Shown one piece after another: positions 44,960 to 56,957 of a DNA stretch of 64,000 nucleotides (position 1 is its first letter; the number at the start of each line of letters is the position of its first letter). The stretch is taken from the NCBI GenBank assembly GCA_018350325.1, contig JAEVLN010000002.1:186001-250000 (forward strand), in the 5' to 3' direction. The notes beneath the pieces were generated by a model that made no database searches, was not told where the DNA came from, and saw nothing but the letters and a program-made list of their open reading frames with translations. The stretch comes from Globodera rostochiensis (lineage: Eukaryota > Nematoda > Chromadorea > Rhabditida > Heteroderidae). A program made the translations under genes and the position numbers.

Positions 44960-46775
44960 TCACTGTTGTTGCTGATCGCTTTCATCACGCTCCTGTGGAA
45001 AGCATCCGGGCGCCGGCTGAGCGCCAATGATGCCGGACGGCACCAGCGGGACCAAGTTGCGAACAGGCGACTTCAGTACATCCAACACATCCTGAAAAAA
45101 ATTGAAATACACCCTTTTTTTGAACTTATTTTTAAAGCGTCTTCCTAATTCAAATTATATTTTGGAATTAAAAAGCTTTTGCGTCAAATTTTGAATGGCA
45201 TTTCAAATCAAAAAATGAATTTTAAGTAGGATTGAGCGGGACCGGGACTTTTGGAAAAACCGGGACCGGGACTAAATTTGGTCCCGGTCAAAAAAAACCG
45301 GGACTGCTGGACAAAAACAAGAAAAAAAATCATTTTGTAAAAACCGGGACTTTTATAGTGGGATTTTAAAGGAATTTTGAAAAACCGGGACCAAAATTTC
45401 AGTACCAAAATTTGAAAAATTGACGACTTCAGTACTGGTCCCGGTCCCGCTCAACCCTAATTTTAAGCATGAAGGCTTTTAAATGTAGTGCGTGGCTAAA
45501 TGTTCAAAACCTAGAGTTTTGGCATTTTGATTAAAAAAATTTAAAAAATGGCCTGCAATTGTTGGCATTCATCATTGCGCGATAGTTCATCGTTGTGTGT
45601 GATTTCCTGAATAGATCATTACTATTAGTTATGGCAAAAATTCAATTATGCATTCTTGGCAGAATTTTTAGCTCTTTTTTGTCCAATTTCAAAAAATCCT
45701 TATTGTCCTTTTCCAAAAACCCCGAATTTGGAGTAAATCCGTAGATCTGGGACCCTGGTTAAAAAGGCATTCCACTTGTCTAGACAATGCGTCAATGTAC
45801 AAATTGTCCACCAAAGAATTGGATGCCATAACTTTTTTTTTTGAATAAATTCATGAATTTTATTTAAAAATAAAATATTAACAATGTGCCGTCGCTGACA
45901 TACCCAAATCTTTTTGGAGACTCTCAGTGCTTCACCGCCAAGATTTGCAGTCATTAATTTGTGAAAGGCCTCCTTCTTTCGCTGATATTCTTCCTGGTGC
46001 ATGTCGAATTCCTTCTAAATCCTTTTTTATAAAATATTGAAATTTAAGCAATATATTTTAATTTGTGATCCCTAAAAATTACGTAACCGTTTTTTTATTT
46101 ATTTAACATTTAAATAATGTTCAAATGTTGTTTCTAAAATCTCACATTTCATCATCATCTAATTTTAATTAAATTAAAAATATTTTATTATTTCTTGTTA
46201 TAATATTTTTGGCTGCCATTGTCACCTTCATCCCGTTGCTTTCCGCCCATTTTGTCAGCTTTGCCTTCAATTCCCCCTTCGGCGTTTGTCCATTGTCCTC
46301 GGCGAACATTTGTTGGTATTCAAATTGCGCTTTCTCGCTGGCATCTTGTAAATATTCCGGCATTGGCCCTGGTCTCGGAAATGGAAGACGACGCGGCATT
46401 TGTTGCGGTTGCGCATCTTTTTTAAATTAATTATTTAATTTATTTTTAATTTAACCCGCGAACAAACGGGCCCCTCTAATGCAAACTGTGCCCAGACCAA
46501 AAAGGCACCTTTTGTGCCGGACAGAATGTCATGTTTTTTGGGAGATTTCCCAATTGAGACTTTTGTCTACCTTTTGTCAGTCAATCGATCAAATTTAAGC
46601 AACTTCATTTTTTAACTATTGAAAATTCAGTAATTTTGTATTCAATATTGCGGGCTTTACCACTTTTTTGTCCACGTTCGCCCCCATGTTTCGCCTTATA
46701 ATGCAGTTCATTGAGGCGGGGCAATGCGCCAACGTACAGGCAAAAAGAAGACAGAATAATGAAAGAAAATTGCAT
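44960..46775 (-). CDS. SXP/RAL-2 (DUF148)-like secreted protein (200 aa)
   Basis: Five exons join to exactly 201 codons: 46775-46661, 46416-46226, 46014-45904, 45606-45553, 45091-44960. The N-terminus MQFSFIILSSFCLYVGALPR is a signal peptide, followed by a Pro/Arg/Gln-rich segment and then the DUF148 pattern: PEYLQDASEKAQFEYQQMF, TPKGELKAKLTKWAESNG, a helical KEAFHKLM block, and EITHNDELSRNDECQQLQ. SXP/RAL-2 proteins are nematode-specific secreted or surface antigens of unclear function, some from gland or hypodermis of parasites. The intron after exon 4 starts GC (GCCATT) rather than GT; without that splice the protein would stop three codons later. A MITE lies in this intron. An open segment at about 45735-45845 (MASNSLVDNLYIDALSRQVE) was left out because it breaks phase. 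Confidence 0.75.
45227..45459. mobile_element. hAT-like MITE, 233 bp, 8-bp TSD ATTTTAAG
   Basis: The terminal inverted repeats of 22 bp are TAGGATTGAGCGGGACCGGG and its near-exact complement at the right end. ATTTTAAG flanks it at 45219-45226 and 45460-45467. The interior is 'aaaaccgggac' repeats. It sits in intron 4 of the SXP/RAL-2-like gene. Confidence 0.8.
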
Positions 46776-47034
46776 TTTTATTCTATTGAAATTTCCTTTA
46801 ATTTTTATAAAACCCGTAAGAAAATAAATTATTAAAAAAATGTTAAATTGGTTGTTTGTAATTCCATGATTTTTGAAATGTTTATAGTCCCGAAAAATTC
46901 AGATCTGACCCGCCAACCCCTCAAAATGCTGAATTTATTTTAACAAAGTTTTTTTAGTTAAGTAGGGGGTTGCCACCACGCCCGTCTAAAATTTTGATCT
47001 TTTTTTGGGAAAAATCACTACCGTTCTTACCCCG

Positions 47035-47575
47035 ACAAACCCCAACCCCTCCCGGATTTAATGTGCCCGACCCCAACCCCTCCCGGATTTAATGTGCCCG
47101 ACCCCAACCCCTCCCGGATTTAATGTGCCCGACCCCAACCCCTCCCGGATTTAATGTGCCCGACCCCAACCCCTCCCGGATTTAATGTGCCCGACCCCAA
47201 CCCCTCCCGGATTTAATGTGCCCGACCCCAACCCCTCCCGGATTTAATGTGCCCGACCCCAACCCCTCCCGGATTTAATGTGCCCGACCCAACCCCTCCC
47301 GGATTAATGTGCCCGACCCCAACCCTCCCGGATTTAATGTGCCCGACCCCAACCCCTCCCGGATTTAATGTGCCCGACCCCAACCCCTCCCGGATTTAAT
47401 GTGCCCGACCCCAACCCCTCCCGGATTTAATGTGCCCGACCCCAACCCCTCCCGGATTTAATGTGCCCGACCCCAACCCCTCCCGGATTTAATGTGCCCG
47501 ACCCCAACCCCTCCCGGATTTAATGTGCCCGACCCCAACCCCTCCCGGATTTAATGTGTCCGACCCCAACCCCGA
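47035..47575 (+). repeat. 31-bp tandem repeat, about 17 copies
   Basis: Near-perfect array; the unit contains cccgaccccaacccctcccg followed by gatttaatgtg. Most copies are identical, with a few single-base losses near 47288-47330, which suggests recent expansion or homogenisation. It lies between the SXP/RAL-2-like gene and the sequon-repeat gene. Confidence 0.95.
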
Positions 47576-47579
47576 CTGA

Positions 47580-48637
47580 TCCATCCCAGACCCCCCCCCC
47601 CGGGTTCAAATATTAAATGCGTTTAGTGCTCTACAAAAAAATATGTGCCCTATAGCATTCACTAACGAAACATTTTTGTACATACCGTTTTTTTGGTGGA
47701 TACAAATGTTCAATTTTACCTTCTACTGGCTGATGCTGATGGACTAACTCAAAAAGACGAAAAACAATGTTATTTATATTAAAAAACAATAATTAATTTG
47801 TGGGGGCGGTGATTTGATTAAATTTGAGTAAAGTAATGCGCGATTTGTTGACGTTGATTTTGGCCAATTTGCGTGGGCAAGAAAGACCGTCGGTATTAAT
47901 GAATTGAAATTGTTTTGTTATTGTGTGAACAGAAAAAAGTGTTGATGGGGGGGGGGTGGTGAGATTTGGACAGTGAGAAACATTTTGGTTAATTTATTTG
48001 TCAAATAAACAAAAAAAAAACGGGTTTTTGAAGATGTGTCGAGCATTGGGCAAAAAAATGAAAACACCCCCAAGCAATTCTGAATTTTGATTGGAAACAA
48101 AATGTTTTTAAAGAAAAATCATTGCATTCAGACAAATATGAAGGCTCAAAAAACAGCATTAGCCTCATTTGGACAATGGACACAATGCCAACAAATTCTA
48201 AGACAATTCGCCAAAAAAATTTTAATTGATAACGCAAATTTTAAGGCATATCGCCAAAAATGGACTGTTTAAAAACAATATTTTCTATCACATATTTTTA
48301 TTTTGATAAAGCAATTAATTGATAAAAAAACTTCTGAAATTTATCTGATGCTGAGCCCCCACAAAAATGGAATATCCGGCACACGAACAATGATTCAATG
48401 AACATAATCTAGCTTTTCGGGTATCCAAACTGAAGCAAACAACAAATTTGCAATAAATATACAAATTTTTTTCAGTAAAAAAATTAAAAGACATTACAAA
48501 TAAAAATTTGATTAAACAAATGTGGAATTTAAGGATTAAAAAATATTTATTTCGGGTTTCATCAATTCGCCAGATGCATAAATTCGATTCCATTCATTGT
48601 GCATCGTTGATTCAGACTAAATTTCGTTTATTAGAAT
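47580..48637. other. No supported gene
   Basis: AT-rich spacer with a C run near 47589 and a G run near 47946. Open frames around 48087-48272 on both strands have no convincing leader or splice partners. Confidence 0.45.
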
Positions 48638-49936
48638 TTATAATACGAAAAAACTTTTAAAAATTTCAAATCGATTATCTTTTGGATTTTTGAATTTTTT
48701 TTTTTGAAATCCCAAAAGGTCGATCGGTGCCGGACCTGCCCCCGTGGCGTTGTTCTCGATCGGTGCCGCATCTACCGCCGTGGCGTTGTTCTTGATCGGT
48801 GCCGGACCTGCCCCCGTGGCGTTGTTCTCGATCGGTGCCGCATCTTTCGCCGTGGCGTTGTTCTCGATCGGTGCCGGATCTGCCCCTGTAGCGTTGTTCT
48901 CGATCGTTGCCGCATCTACCGCTGTGGCGTTGTTGTTGATTGGTGCCGCATCTGCCCCCGTGGCGTTGTTCTTGATCGGTGCCGGACCTGCCCCCGTGGC
49001 GTTGTTCTCGATCGGTGCCGCATCTTTCGCCGTGGCGTTGTTCTCGAACGGTGCCGGATCTGCCCCTGTAGCGTTGTCCTCGATCGTTGCCGCATCTACC
49101 GCTGTGGCGTTGTTGTTGATTGGTGCCGCATCTGCCCCCGTGGCGTTGTTGTCGATCGGTGCCACATCTAACGCCGTGGCGTTGTTGTCGATCGGTGCCG
49201 CATCTACCGCCGTGGCGTTGTTCTCGATCGGTGCCGCATTTGCCCCCGTGTCGTTGTTGTTGATCGGTGCCGGATCTGGCCCCATGGCGTTGTTGTTGAT
49301 TGGTGCCGCATCTGCCCCCGTGGCGTTGTTGTCGATCGGTGCCACATCTACCGCCGTGGCCTTGTTCTCGATCGGTGCCGCATTTGCCCCCGTGGCGTTG
49401 TTGTTGATCGGTGCCGGATCTGCCCCCGTGGCGTTGTTGTCGATCGGTGCCGCATCTACCGCCGTGGCGTTGTTCTCGATCGGTGCCGCATTTGCCCCCG
49501 TGGCGTTGTTGTTGATCGGTGCCGGATCTGCCCCCGTGGCGTTGTTGTCGATCGGTGCCGCATCTGCCCCCGTGGCGTTGTTGTTGATCGGTGCCGGATC
49601 TGCCCCCGTGGCGTTGTTGTTGATCGGTGCCGGATCTACCGCCGTGGCGTTGATGTTGATCGGTGCCGGATCTGCCCCCGTGGCGTTGTTGTTAATCGCT
49701 GCCGTATTAATAAATTTTTTAAAATAAATTTTCAAATATTTTAATTAAAATGTGCACAAAAAAAGATTCTTAAAAAATGCATCACATCTTTAAGAATTTT
49801 AATCAATTTTCTTAACAAAGATTAAAAAACTTTAATGCCGTCACAGTGACATCGCCAACATACCGTATACAGCGGTGACAATGCATACAACAGTCGGCAG
49901 AGAGATGGGCACGAACATATTGATGCCAACTTTCAT
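48638..49936 (-). CDS. Secreted protein of about 30 sequon-bearing 11-residue repeats (377 aa)
   Basis: Exon 1 (49936-49864) encodes MKVGINMFVPISLPTVVCIV..., a signal peptide, and ends phase 1 at GTATGT. Exon 2 (49698-48638) starts after CGGCAG and completes Ala at the cleavage region. It then encodes about 30 copies of NNATGADPAPI with variants (TAVDAAPIE, TAKDAAPIE), ending LLGFQKKKFKNPKDNRFEIF. The DNA unit is 33 bp. Almost every repeat contains an N-A-T sequon, so the mature protein could be heavily N-glycosylated, Ala/Pro/Asp-rich and probably extended. Repeat variants are patchy, suggesting turnover by unequal exchange. The opposite strand is also open, but only because of the repeat. 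Function unknown; surface-coat or secreted-effector roles are guesses. Confidence 0.7.
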
Positions 49937-51103
49937 GATGGCTTAAATTTAAACAAATATTAAATTCATTTTTTATCCAAAAAATCGAAAAAATATAATT
50001 TTTTTTTTCAGACTTTTAATTCGTTTGTGTGAAAAAGCATTAATTTTACCAAATGATTCGGTTAAAATGTGAAAAGAGCGCCTCGCCCGTCCATAAAACC
50101 ATTCATTTACATTTTTTGTTCGACAGTTTAACACTTTGTGTGGTGGTGGTGAATGATTCATCCCATTAAAATTATGGATTTGGGAATATTAACCAGACCG
50201 ATGAAAAAAAAATGACGTAAAATGATTTATCGTATAACAACAACATATCGTATAGCAAATTTCACGTATTTGTTTAATTATGAGATGGAGCATATCACAT
50301 TTTAATAAAAACAATAATAAATTAAATATAAAATTTACCAAAAAATGCTAGAAAAACATCAGACGACGTTCAGGGGTGATTGAACACTTAAATAATCTTT
50401 TCTTGGTTTAATTTTATCAAAAATTTATAAAATAAAAATGATTGTAGAATAATCTTTTTACAAAACACAACTAAATTCATATCCTTGTATTGAAAAAATT
50501 AATACATAAAACGGGGAAATAATTAAATTCATAAATTCTTAAAATATAAAAAAATATTTTAGATTTTAATGTTATTCAAACATCTTAAATTTAAATGATT
50601 CACATAAACAACTAAATTTATATAATTTTATAATTGAAAATATAAATTCAATAAAATAATTAAATTGTTCTCATTAATTTATTTATCAACGTTAGTATGT
50701 ACAATTTTCAGCTGTCTTAACCCAAGCGATTTGTGTAAACAGAAAATTACACATTTTCTTGTAATTGAAAATTCGTTAATATGTAAATCAAATTTATTAT
50801 TATTAAATTAACGAGATAAAATGTGAATTGTATAGCCAACAAAAAGTTCACCTGTCCAATGCCAAACAAATAACATTGTGCGTAAATGACCGTATAATCA
50901 TTTTATTAAATAATTCAATTTTCTTCAACAAACCTCGCCACGAAAAATGATTTTATTTGATTAATTTATTTTAGAAATTCAATTTTTAAGGTCAACAGTT
51001 AAAGGACAACGCTTTGATTAAGCCAACGATAATGTGAATTTTAGTCCACAAAAAAGTTTAGCATTTTCATCTAAAATAAATATTTAATAAAATTTAGAAA
51101 AAA
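49937..51103. other. No supported gene; very AT-rich
   Basis: Intergenic sequence between the divergent sequon-repeat gene and the GPCR gene. Two adjacent 'cgtataacaacaacatatcgtatagc'-type words occur near 50230-50255. I see no coding exon or RNA gene. Confidence 0.5.
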
Positions 51104-53237
51104 ATGTTTTCGACTGTTTCATTTTTGGCATATTCCATTTACGAAATGGTCTCCATACCGCTCTATTTGCGCATCATTTATGTTCTGGTCAGCAAAAAAC
51201 AATTTTCGGCACCATTTTTCAAATTTTTGAGCGTCATTAGCATTTTGGTAAATACAAATAATTGTTTATTATTATTTATATAAAATTATTAATAACTAAA
51301 CAAATTAAAGCGACGGGCCGGAGTCAGTCTCGCCGAGTTTTTTCGGATCTGGGACCTGGAATATAAGTTTTTTCTTGGCACTACTTATGAATTTTTTGTA
51401 TTATCCAAAAAATCCAACCGGATACGTTGAAAAAATAAAAAGAATATAATGAAATTAAATAAATAAATATGTTTCACTACAAAATTTTTTTAATAAATTT
51501 TAAGGAAATTTGCCATTATGTGATCGATGTTGTGTTCTATCGGCTTCCAATTTTTGGTCCAACCTCCACCTGGTTTGGCACATCGCCCTCACCGATTTAC
51601 ACCGTTGCCACCTTTCTGATTTACTTCTTCAATTACCCAATTTACATTTTTCACATTGCCATCGCGTTAAATCGATGTACAAGTGTTTGGGCTCCTGTCA
51701 AACAAAAAGCGGTAAATTTTAATATAATTATTTTTTTATTATATTTAAATTTATTCCGTAAATTAAATAAAATCTTTATTTCGTGTCAACTATAAAATTT
51801 ATTATTTATGCTTATGCTTTAAAAATATATTTTAAATATAAGAATATTTATTTTGAAATTTATTTATATTTTCAAAATAAAAAAAATTTTTAAAGCGTTA
51901 AATTTTAATATCATTAAGAAGCTATTTTTTTATTATATTTAAATTTATTCAATAAATAAAATAAAATCTACATTTCGTGTCAAATCTAAATTTTATTATT
52001 TATGCTTTAAAAATGTATAAATATAAGAATATTTATTTTAAAATTTATTTATATTTTCAAAATAAAAATAACAAATTTAAATTGATTTTTAAGTTTTGGA
52101 TCCGCGCGTGCAAGCCGATCATTGGCTTCGCTTTTGCCGTTTCATTTTTATTCACCGCCCACCGACTGTTCACTGTTGCCCAATTAGTACCGCTTGATCA
52201 AAGCGATCAAACCAAAGGATCAATTCCGATCATCGTCAAATACCAGCTCTATTTTGTATGAGAAAATAAATATTAGATTGGATCAATGAGTTTTTTAATC
52301 AGATCACAGACAAACAGAGACACTTTGTAATGTTCAGATCGATACCAATTTGCTAACCGCGTCGTTTAACACTTTTGTGTTCCTCACCTCTCTGATCATC
52401 AACAGCTTTACTTTGTGCAAAATTATGCAGATGAAACGCGCGGGAAATTTGAAAAATGCGGCCAACAAAGTTGAATTCAATTTGTTCATTATTTCACTTT
52501 GGATGACGATGACCCTCGTGGTGCTGATCAGTTTTCAGGTGCATAAGAAATCAACATTTTGACACTCTTTTTTTGAAATCCAATTAATATTTGGGCTCAC
52601 AAAAAGCGCGATTAGACATAATTGGTGTGCCAAACTAGAGCCAAATTGATCTGGAGTTCGGCGGGCACAGGATTCCCGCGGGAAGTACGGGTCCCGTTCG
52701 GGATTCCCGTCCCGTTAAGTTTGAAATTCCCGTTCCTGCTAAATTTGAAATCCCGTTTTTTTGTCTGAAAATTTTTTCTAATAAAAAATTTGATAATTTT
52801 TTTTGAAAAATTAAACCTACATTTTTACGGGAACGGAAAAAACCGGGATTCCCGTCCTGTCAGTTTAAAATTCCCGTTTCAGAAATTCTGGGATTTACCG
52901 GTTTCCAATTTTATCAGCTAATTATGGCTTTTCCACGCAGCTTTCATTGTTCATGCTCCGCTCGGGCTTGCTGAACAATGTGCTGGACGTTGGCAGTGCC
53001 AACTATTTTCTGTTTATGCAACAGCCTCTGGTTGAAATATTAGGCACAGAGAGTCACCCGTGGGTGTTGCTGATCATGAGCGGCTCAATTCGTGCCGCGA
53101 CGCTGCCATTTGTGGCAACATTTAAACAACGGACGAGCGGCATAAGCTTTGTGAAGCCAACGCCGATCATCACGACGGTGGTCAGCACCATCACAACGGC
53201 ACAAACCTTCAAGAACAGCTCCAGTTTCGGACGATAA
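51104..53237 (+). CDS. Seven-TM chemoreceptor, srg-like (336 aa)
   Basis: Five exons join in phase 0 throughout: 51104-51247, 51505-51711, 52094-52255, 52338-52538, 52941-53237. The product starts with a hydrophobic helix (SFLAYSIYEMVSIPLYLRII) followed by VSKKQFSAPFFKFLSV, the short loop before helix 2 typical of srg receptors. Further helices are seen around YTVATFLIYFFNYPIYIFHI, followed by ALNRCTSVWAPVKQKA (the position of the DRY-like motif), then GFAFAVSFLFTAHRLF, FNTFVFLTSLIINSFTL and LFIISLWMTMTLVVLISF. The length fits nematode serpentine receptors. All introns being phase 0 is notable. Intron 4 contains a GGGATTCCCG-rich transposon remnant (about 52650-52900). Likely expressed in sensory neurons, by family. 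Confidence 0.8.
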
Positions 53238-53766
53238 ATGCGACGATGAAAAAGCATCGTTTTTTATTGTATTACCCCCCCCCCCCACTTCAATATTCAT
53301 TTTGTATTAGTCATGCTTTTTAAATTCATTGATTTAGCTTTCAAAAATCCGCATTTGAATGCATTATTAATTCAATTTTAAATATTGTAGAAATATTTTG
53401 AGTTGACTCTTCTTATTCTTGGTTTTGGGTCTCAATTTTGAATCTTAGGGGTTAATTCTGAGTTTCAGTTTTTGATCAAACATTCCTAATATACATACAT
53501 TTCAAAAGCTTAATTTCTTACATCAATTAATTTAAAATATTTTAATGTCTTCTTATCGACTTACCCTGTGAGTTAGTTACTATTTTTCAATCAATTAACA
53601 TTATTAAACCATTTAGTTAAATCAAATGTTGGCATACAATCAACATATAAAATTATTTATCTAATTTAGAATAATGATTGAATAAATGAGGACATTTTTT
53701 ATAAAAATTTATGTTTTTAAAAACTTTATCTGCAATTTTGCCTGTTTTTGAAATCGTGCCCTCCAG
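53238..53766. other. No supported gene
   Basis: Spacer between the GPCR gene and the Cys-rich gene, with a C run near 53275. The missing first exon of the Cys-rich gene could lie here. A short ATG frame at 53711 (MFLKTLSAILP) looks leader-like but does not join in frame. Confidence 0.4.
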
Positions 53767-56261
53767 GCGGGCACACCCTTCTGTTTGAGCCCCCACTTAA
53801 ACCATTTTCACGCCAAACACAAACACTGCCCATTTACGAGAATGTGCGGGAAATGGATGAGAAAATGTGTCAAATTTTTGCAAAATTCGGTCAATTCAAC
53901 ACGATGGGATCGCTTTGCCTAAGGCTTATTTGTGCCGCATATTTGTTATCCGATGGTGAGAAAGAATATTTAATTATTAAACTTTTTAATAATTGTTTAA
54001 AAGCATTGTGTGCCGTTGAGCTTCAATTTTTGTTGTTGAAGTGCCGTCGGCACCAATTTGAGAAGGAATGCGGCACCCGGTGTGCAAATGATGAACAAAA
54101 ATGCGAATGCAGCGAAGAGCAATGGCAAAATGTTCAACGGAATTGCGCGCGAAAATTTGAAGGTAATCAAACTTTATTGAGCTTGTCCTTGACCATGAAC
54201 CCCTTGAACTCGGCCACGAACCCGACTAGCACGATTTATGGGTACTTTTAACTTACACGATCCCCTCCCAATTTAATGTAATCAAATTGACAACATATTT
54301 TGGACCGCAAAAACACGAATCTGCCAATGGTTTGAACGTTTTGGCAAAAATTTTGGAATTCATGGCACCAAAATAATTTGTCAAACATGCAATAAGCAAA
54401 AGCATTCGTCCGTTGTCAGATTAGTTTTAAGCGGTTCAAAATAAGGGCAAAGCTTTTAAATTAAATTTAGTGACTGAGCTCAGATAAATTAAAAGTATCA
54501 AATTTTTGTTTGGCCAAAAGCTTAGATTTGATTTCGCACAAAAAAAAAAAAGTTGGAATGGAAAGATTTCAGAAAATTTGCACTTATGCCATTTTGAGGC
54601 TTCTTTTTTCTAGAAAATCGCAGCAACTGTGCACCTCATGAGGTCAGGAAGTCTGCCCGTTGTCACGAGCGCAAGAAACCCGGCGAATTGTGCAATTTCA
54701 CCGAGCAGTGTATCGACGATGGTCCCGCGCAATATTTTTGCATTGCAAACATTTGTCAGGTCCCCCCTGGTAAGTTAAAAATATATAGAGCAGGGATTTA
54801 TTAACCCGCATTCCAACCTTTTTGGCAAAAAATCAAGGAATTTTCGTTGTTTTTGGTCAGTTTGGGAAGGGGGTCGGCGGTTCCGATAGGCACAGCCGAG
54901 AATAATTTTTCGAATTTTTGATGGAATTTGTTTAAAAAATGGTCTAAAAACTGCATCCAAAAAAGCAAAATATTTTTGTTCGAAATTTTCGGATTTCCGG
55001 TGCATTCTGAACACAGCGGGTGCAAAATTTAAACAAAATTTGCTAATTTATAGCGTCTAATGGCTTTTTTTATTTGAATTTTAATCTTTTGGCAAATCTC
55101 AAGCGCCATTGGAAACAATTAGCAATGTTTGAGTTGTGCAAAATAGAGAAATTTATCGATACATTTTGGCACATTATGCAATAAAATACTGAAAATATAG
55201 AAAAAGTCAAAAAAAACTGGCAAATGTTGGGTTGAAAGAGTTTACAAATTTTATATTTTAATGGTGAAATTTTTTTGCCATTTTAGAATGCCCACCCGGG
55301 CACGTTTCAGTGGGAGCGCAATGCTTCCCATTCGCAGTCACTGGTAAATTTTGGTGCTAATTTGTCGGTTTCGAACTGGACCAAACCGTAGAATCGAAAT
55401 TTTTTCAGCTTAGAGCCCAGACTTGGGAGGACCGATCGAGATTTCGATCGAGAATCACGATTGTCCGTGCTCTAGTTCGGATAATCGAAAAATTCTCAGG
55501 ATTCAGGAGGCGACTGCGTCCATCCGAGACAGTGCCTTAGCGGCTCGGTTTGCATTAAAGGGCGCTGTAGAGGGCCATGTGATGAGAACCAAGTGTTTAT
55601 CGACGACGGTTGTGTGGATTATGGTAAAAAAGCCAATCACATGAACGAGCCGGGAACGAGTTGGGTGCCGTTCATTTTGAATCGAGACCCGGGTCGATGA
55701 TGTTTGGTCTTTAATAGGAATAGAACAAGAACAGAATCGAAATAACCCCATTGACAGAAGGTGCCGGATGCGTTGCGCGTGCCTGTGTAAAGCACAAATG
55801 TCCGCGGGCATTCCCGTCCTGCAATTACGTGCCACAGAAGGGCGAGTATTTGTGCTGTGAGCGTCAAATTCGTATGATTTTTTTACTCCACCATTGTCCC
55901 CGGACTCCATGGTTGGGGCAGAAGACAAATCGGAGCAGTTCAAGCCCAAGCATGCTCGTGCCAAGAATGGACTGGAACCTGAAACTAGGATATTCTAACA
56001 AGAACCGGCAGGAGACGGAGCAGAACATTGAGCCTGTCCAGTTCAGGTTCAACCGCACAATGTCCCGACCCGGTGTCCATCCCGCAACTTAGCGAGCTGA
56101 CCAACGAAGTGGTGAATTGTATGGCTGAACAATGTGAGCCCGGCTTCACGTGCCAATTCTCAAACAACGAACGAGGCAGTTACATTTGTTGTTCAGTGCC
56201 GGGACAGCGAACGGGGGAGAAGAAAACGGAGATAATAATCAACAAGAATTTGTGGCATTAA
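53767..56261 (+). CDS. Cys-rich secreted protein with EB and lustrin-type modules (5' end unknown)
   Basis: Eight exons, all bounded by phase-1 introns: 53767-53955, 54004-54162, 54614-54769, 55287-55343, 55507-55623, 55758-55871, 55922-55957, 56047-56261. Modules in order: a Cys-containing N-terminal part; a 4-Cys block (CGTRCANDEQKCECSEEQW); a block with CHERKKPGELCNFTEQC; a short CPPGHVSVGAQCFPF piece; a clear EB module (GGDCVHPRQCLSGSVCIKGR, then CRGPC); and two lustrin-like units ending in CC (EYLCCE and GSYICCS). EB and lustrin-type proteins are extracellular, often cuticle-associated or protease-inhibitor-like. No start codon or signal peptide could be joined to the first exon. The 55957/56047 intron (GTGCCA...TTCAG) is my weakest junction; otherwise a frameshift lies there. 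Confidence 0.65.
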
Positions 56262-56957
56262 ATTAAGAATGTATTATTATTCCAATAGTAAACGCCGAGT
56301 TCTCCCAACAAAATGTAAAAAGCAAATCAGTGAATTAAAGAAAAAACAAAATTTGATGATAAATGTGAACTAATTTAAGTAGCCTCCTCCACAAAATATA
56401 GAAATCGATCAAAGATGATTAGGAAATAAATAAAACTAAATTTTGATCATAACATTTTTTGATGTTTTGGGAAATTTAAAATTCTTTATAAAAGTTTTTT
56501 AAATATTTTGACGATTCATAACCACGGAGTGCAATTTCGGTAATTGTGTGCCCAATTTTTGAAAAATGGTCGTCATCTGAACGTCGTCCGCACTCAAATA
56601 AGCTCGTTTTTCATTGATGCAAAAGTATTGAATTAAAACCTAATTGACTATTAAATGAGGTCGCTAATGACTGTTCAAATGAATAAAATTCAAATGCGCC
56701 TAACCACAGATGAATTTAATTAATCATCGCAATGTTTGAACAGTTTAATAGCGTTGTTTCTGTTTAAAATTGTTTGCAATATTTGAAGACTAAACAAAGA
56801 AATAACAAATTTTGCCAAAATTAGCAGCTGTTTGTTTAAAATAAAAATAAAAATTGTTATAAAAATTTTTTATATAAGCTAACAGATGTGTGATTAACAT
56901 TTATTCGTAACTTAATTTTTTAAAATTCATTTGAAAATTCGTCAGCACTAAACAAAC
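56262..56957. other. No supported gene
   Basis: AT-rich intergenic stretch between the Cys-rich gene and the cathepsin B-like gene. Confidence 0.5.

Noticed and set aside
45735..45845. Extra exon (MASNSLVDNLYIDALSRQVE...) in the SXP/RAL-2-like gene
   Set aside because: It is coding-like but does not keep phase, and the DUF148 pattern is continuous without it; it could be an alternative exon.
48704..49727. Long plus-strand open frames opposite the sequon-repeat gene
   Set aside because: They exist only because the 33-bp unit is a multiple of three with no stop in several frames. The minus strand has a proper signal-peptide exon and matching splice phase; the plus strand does not.
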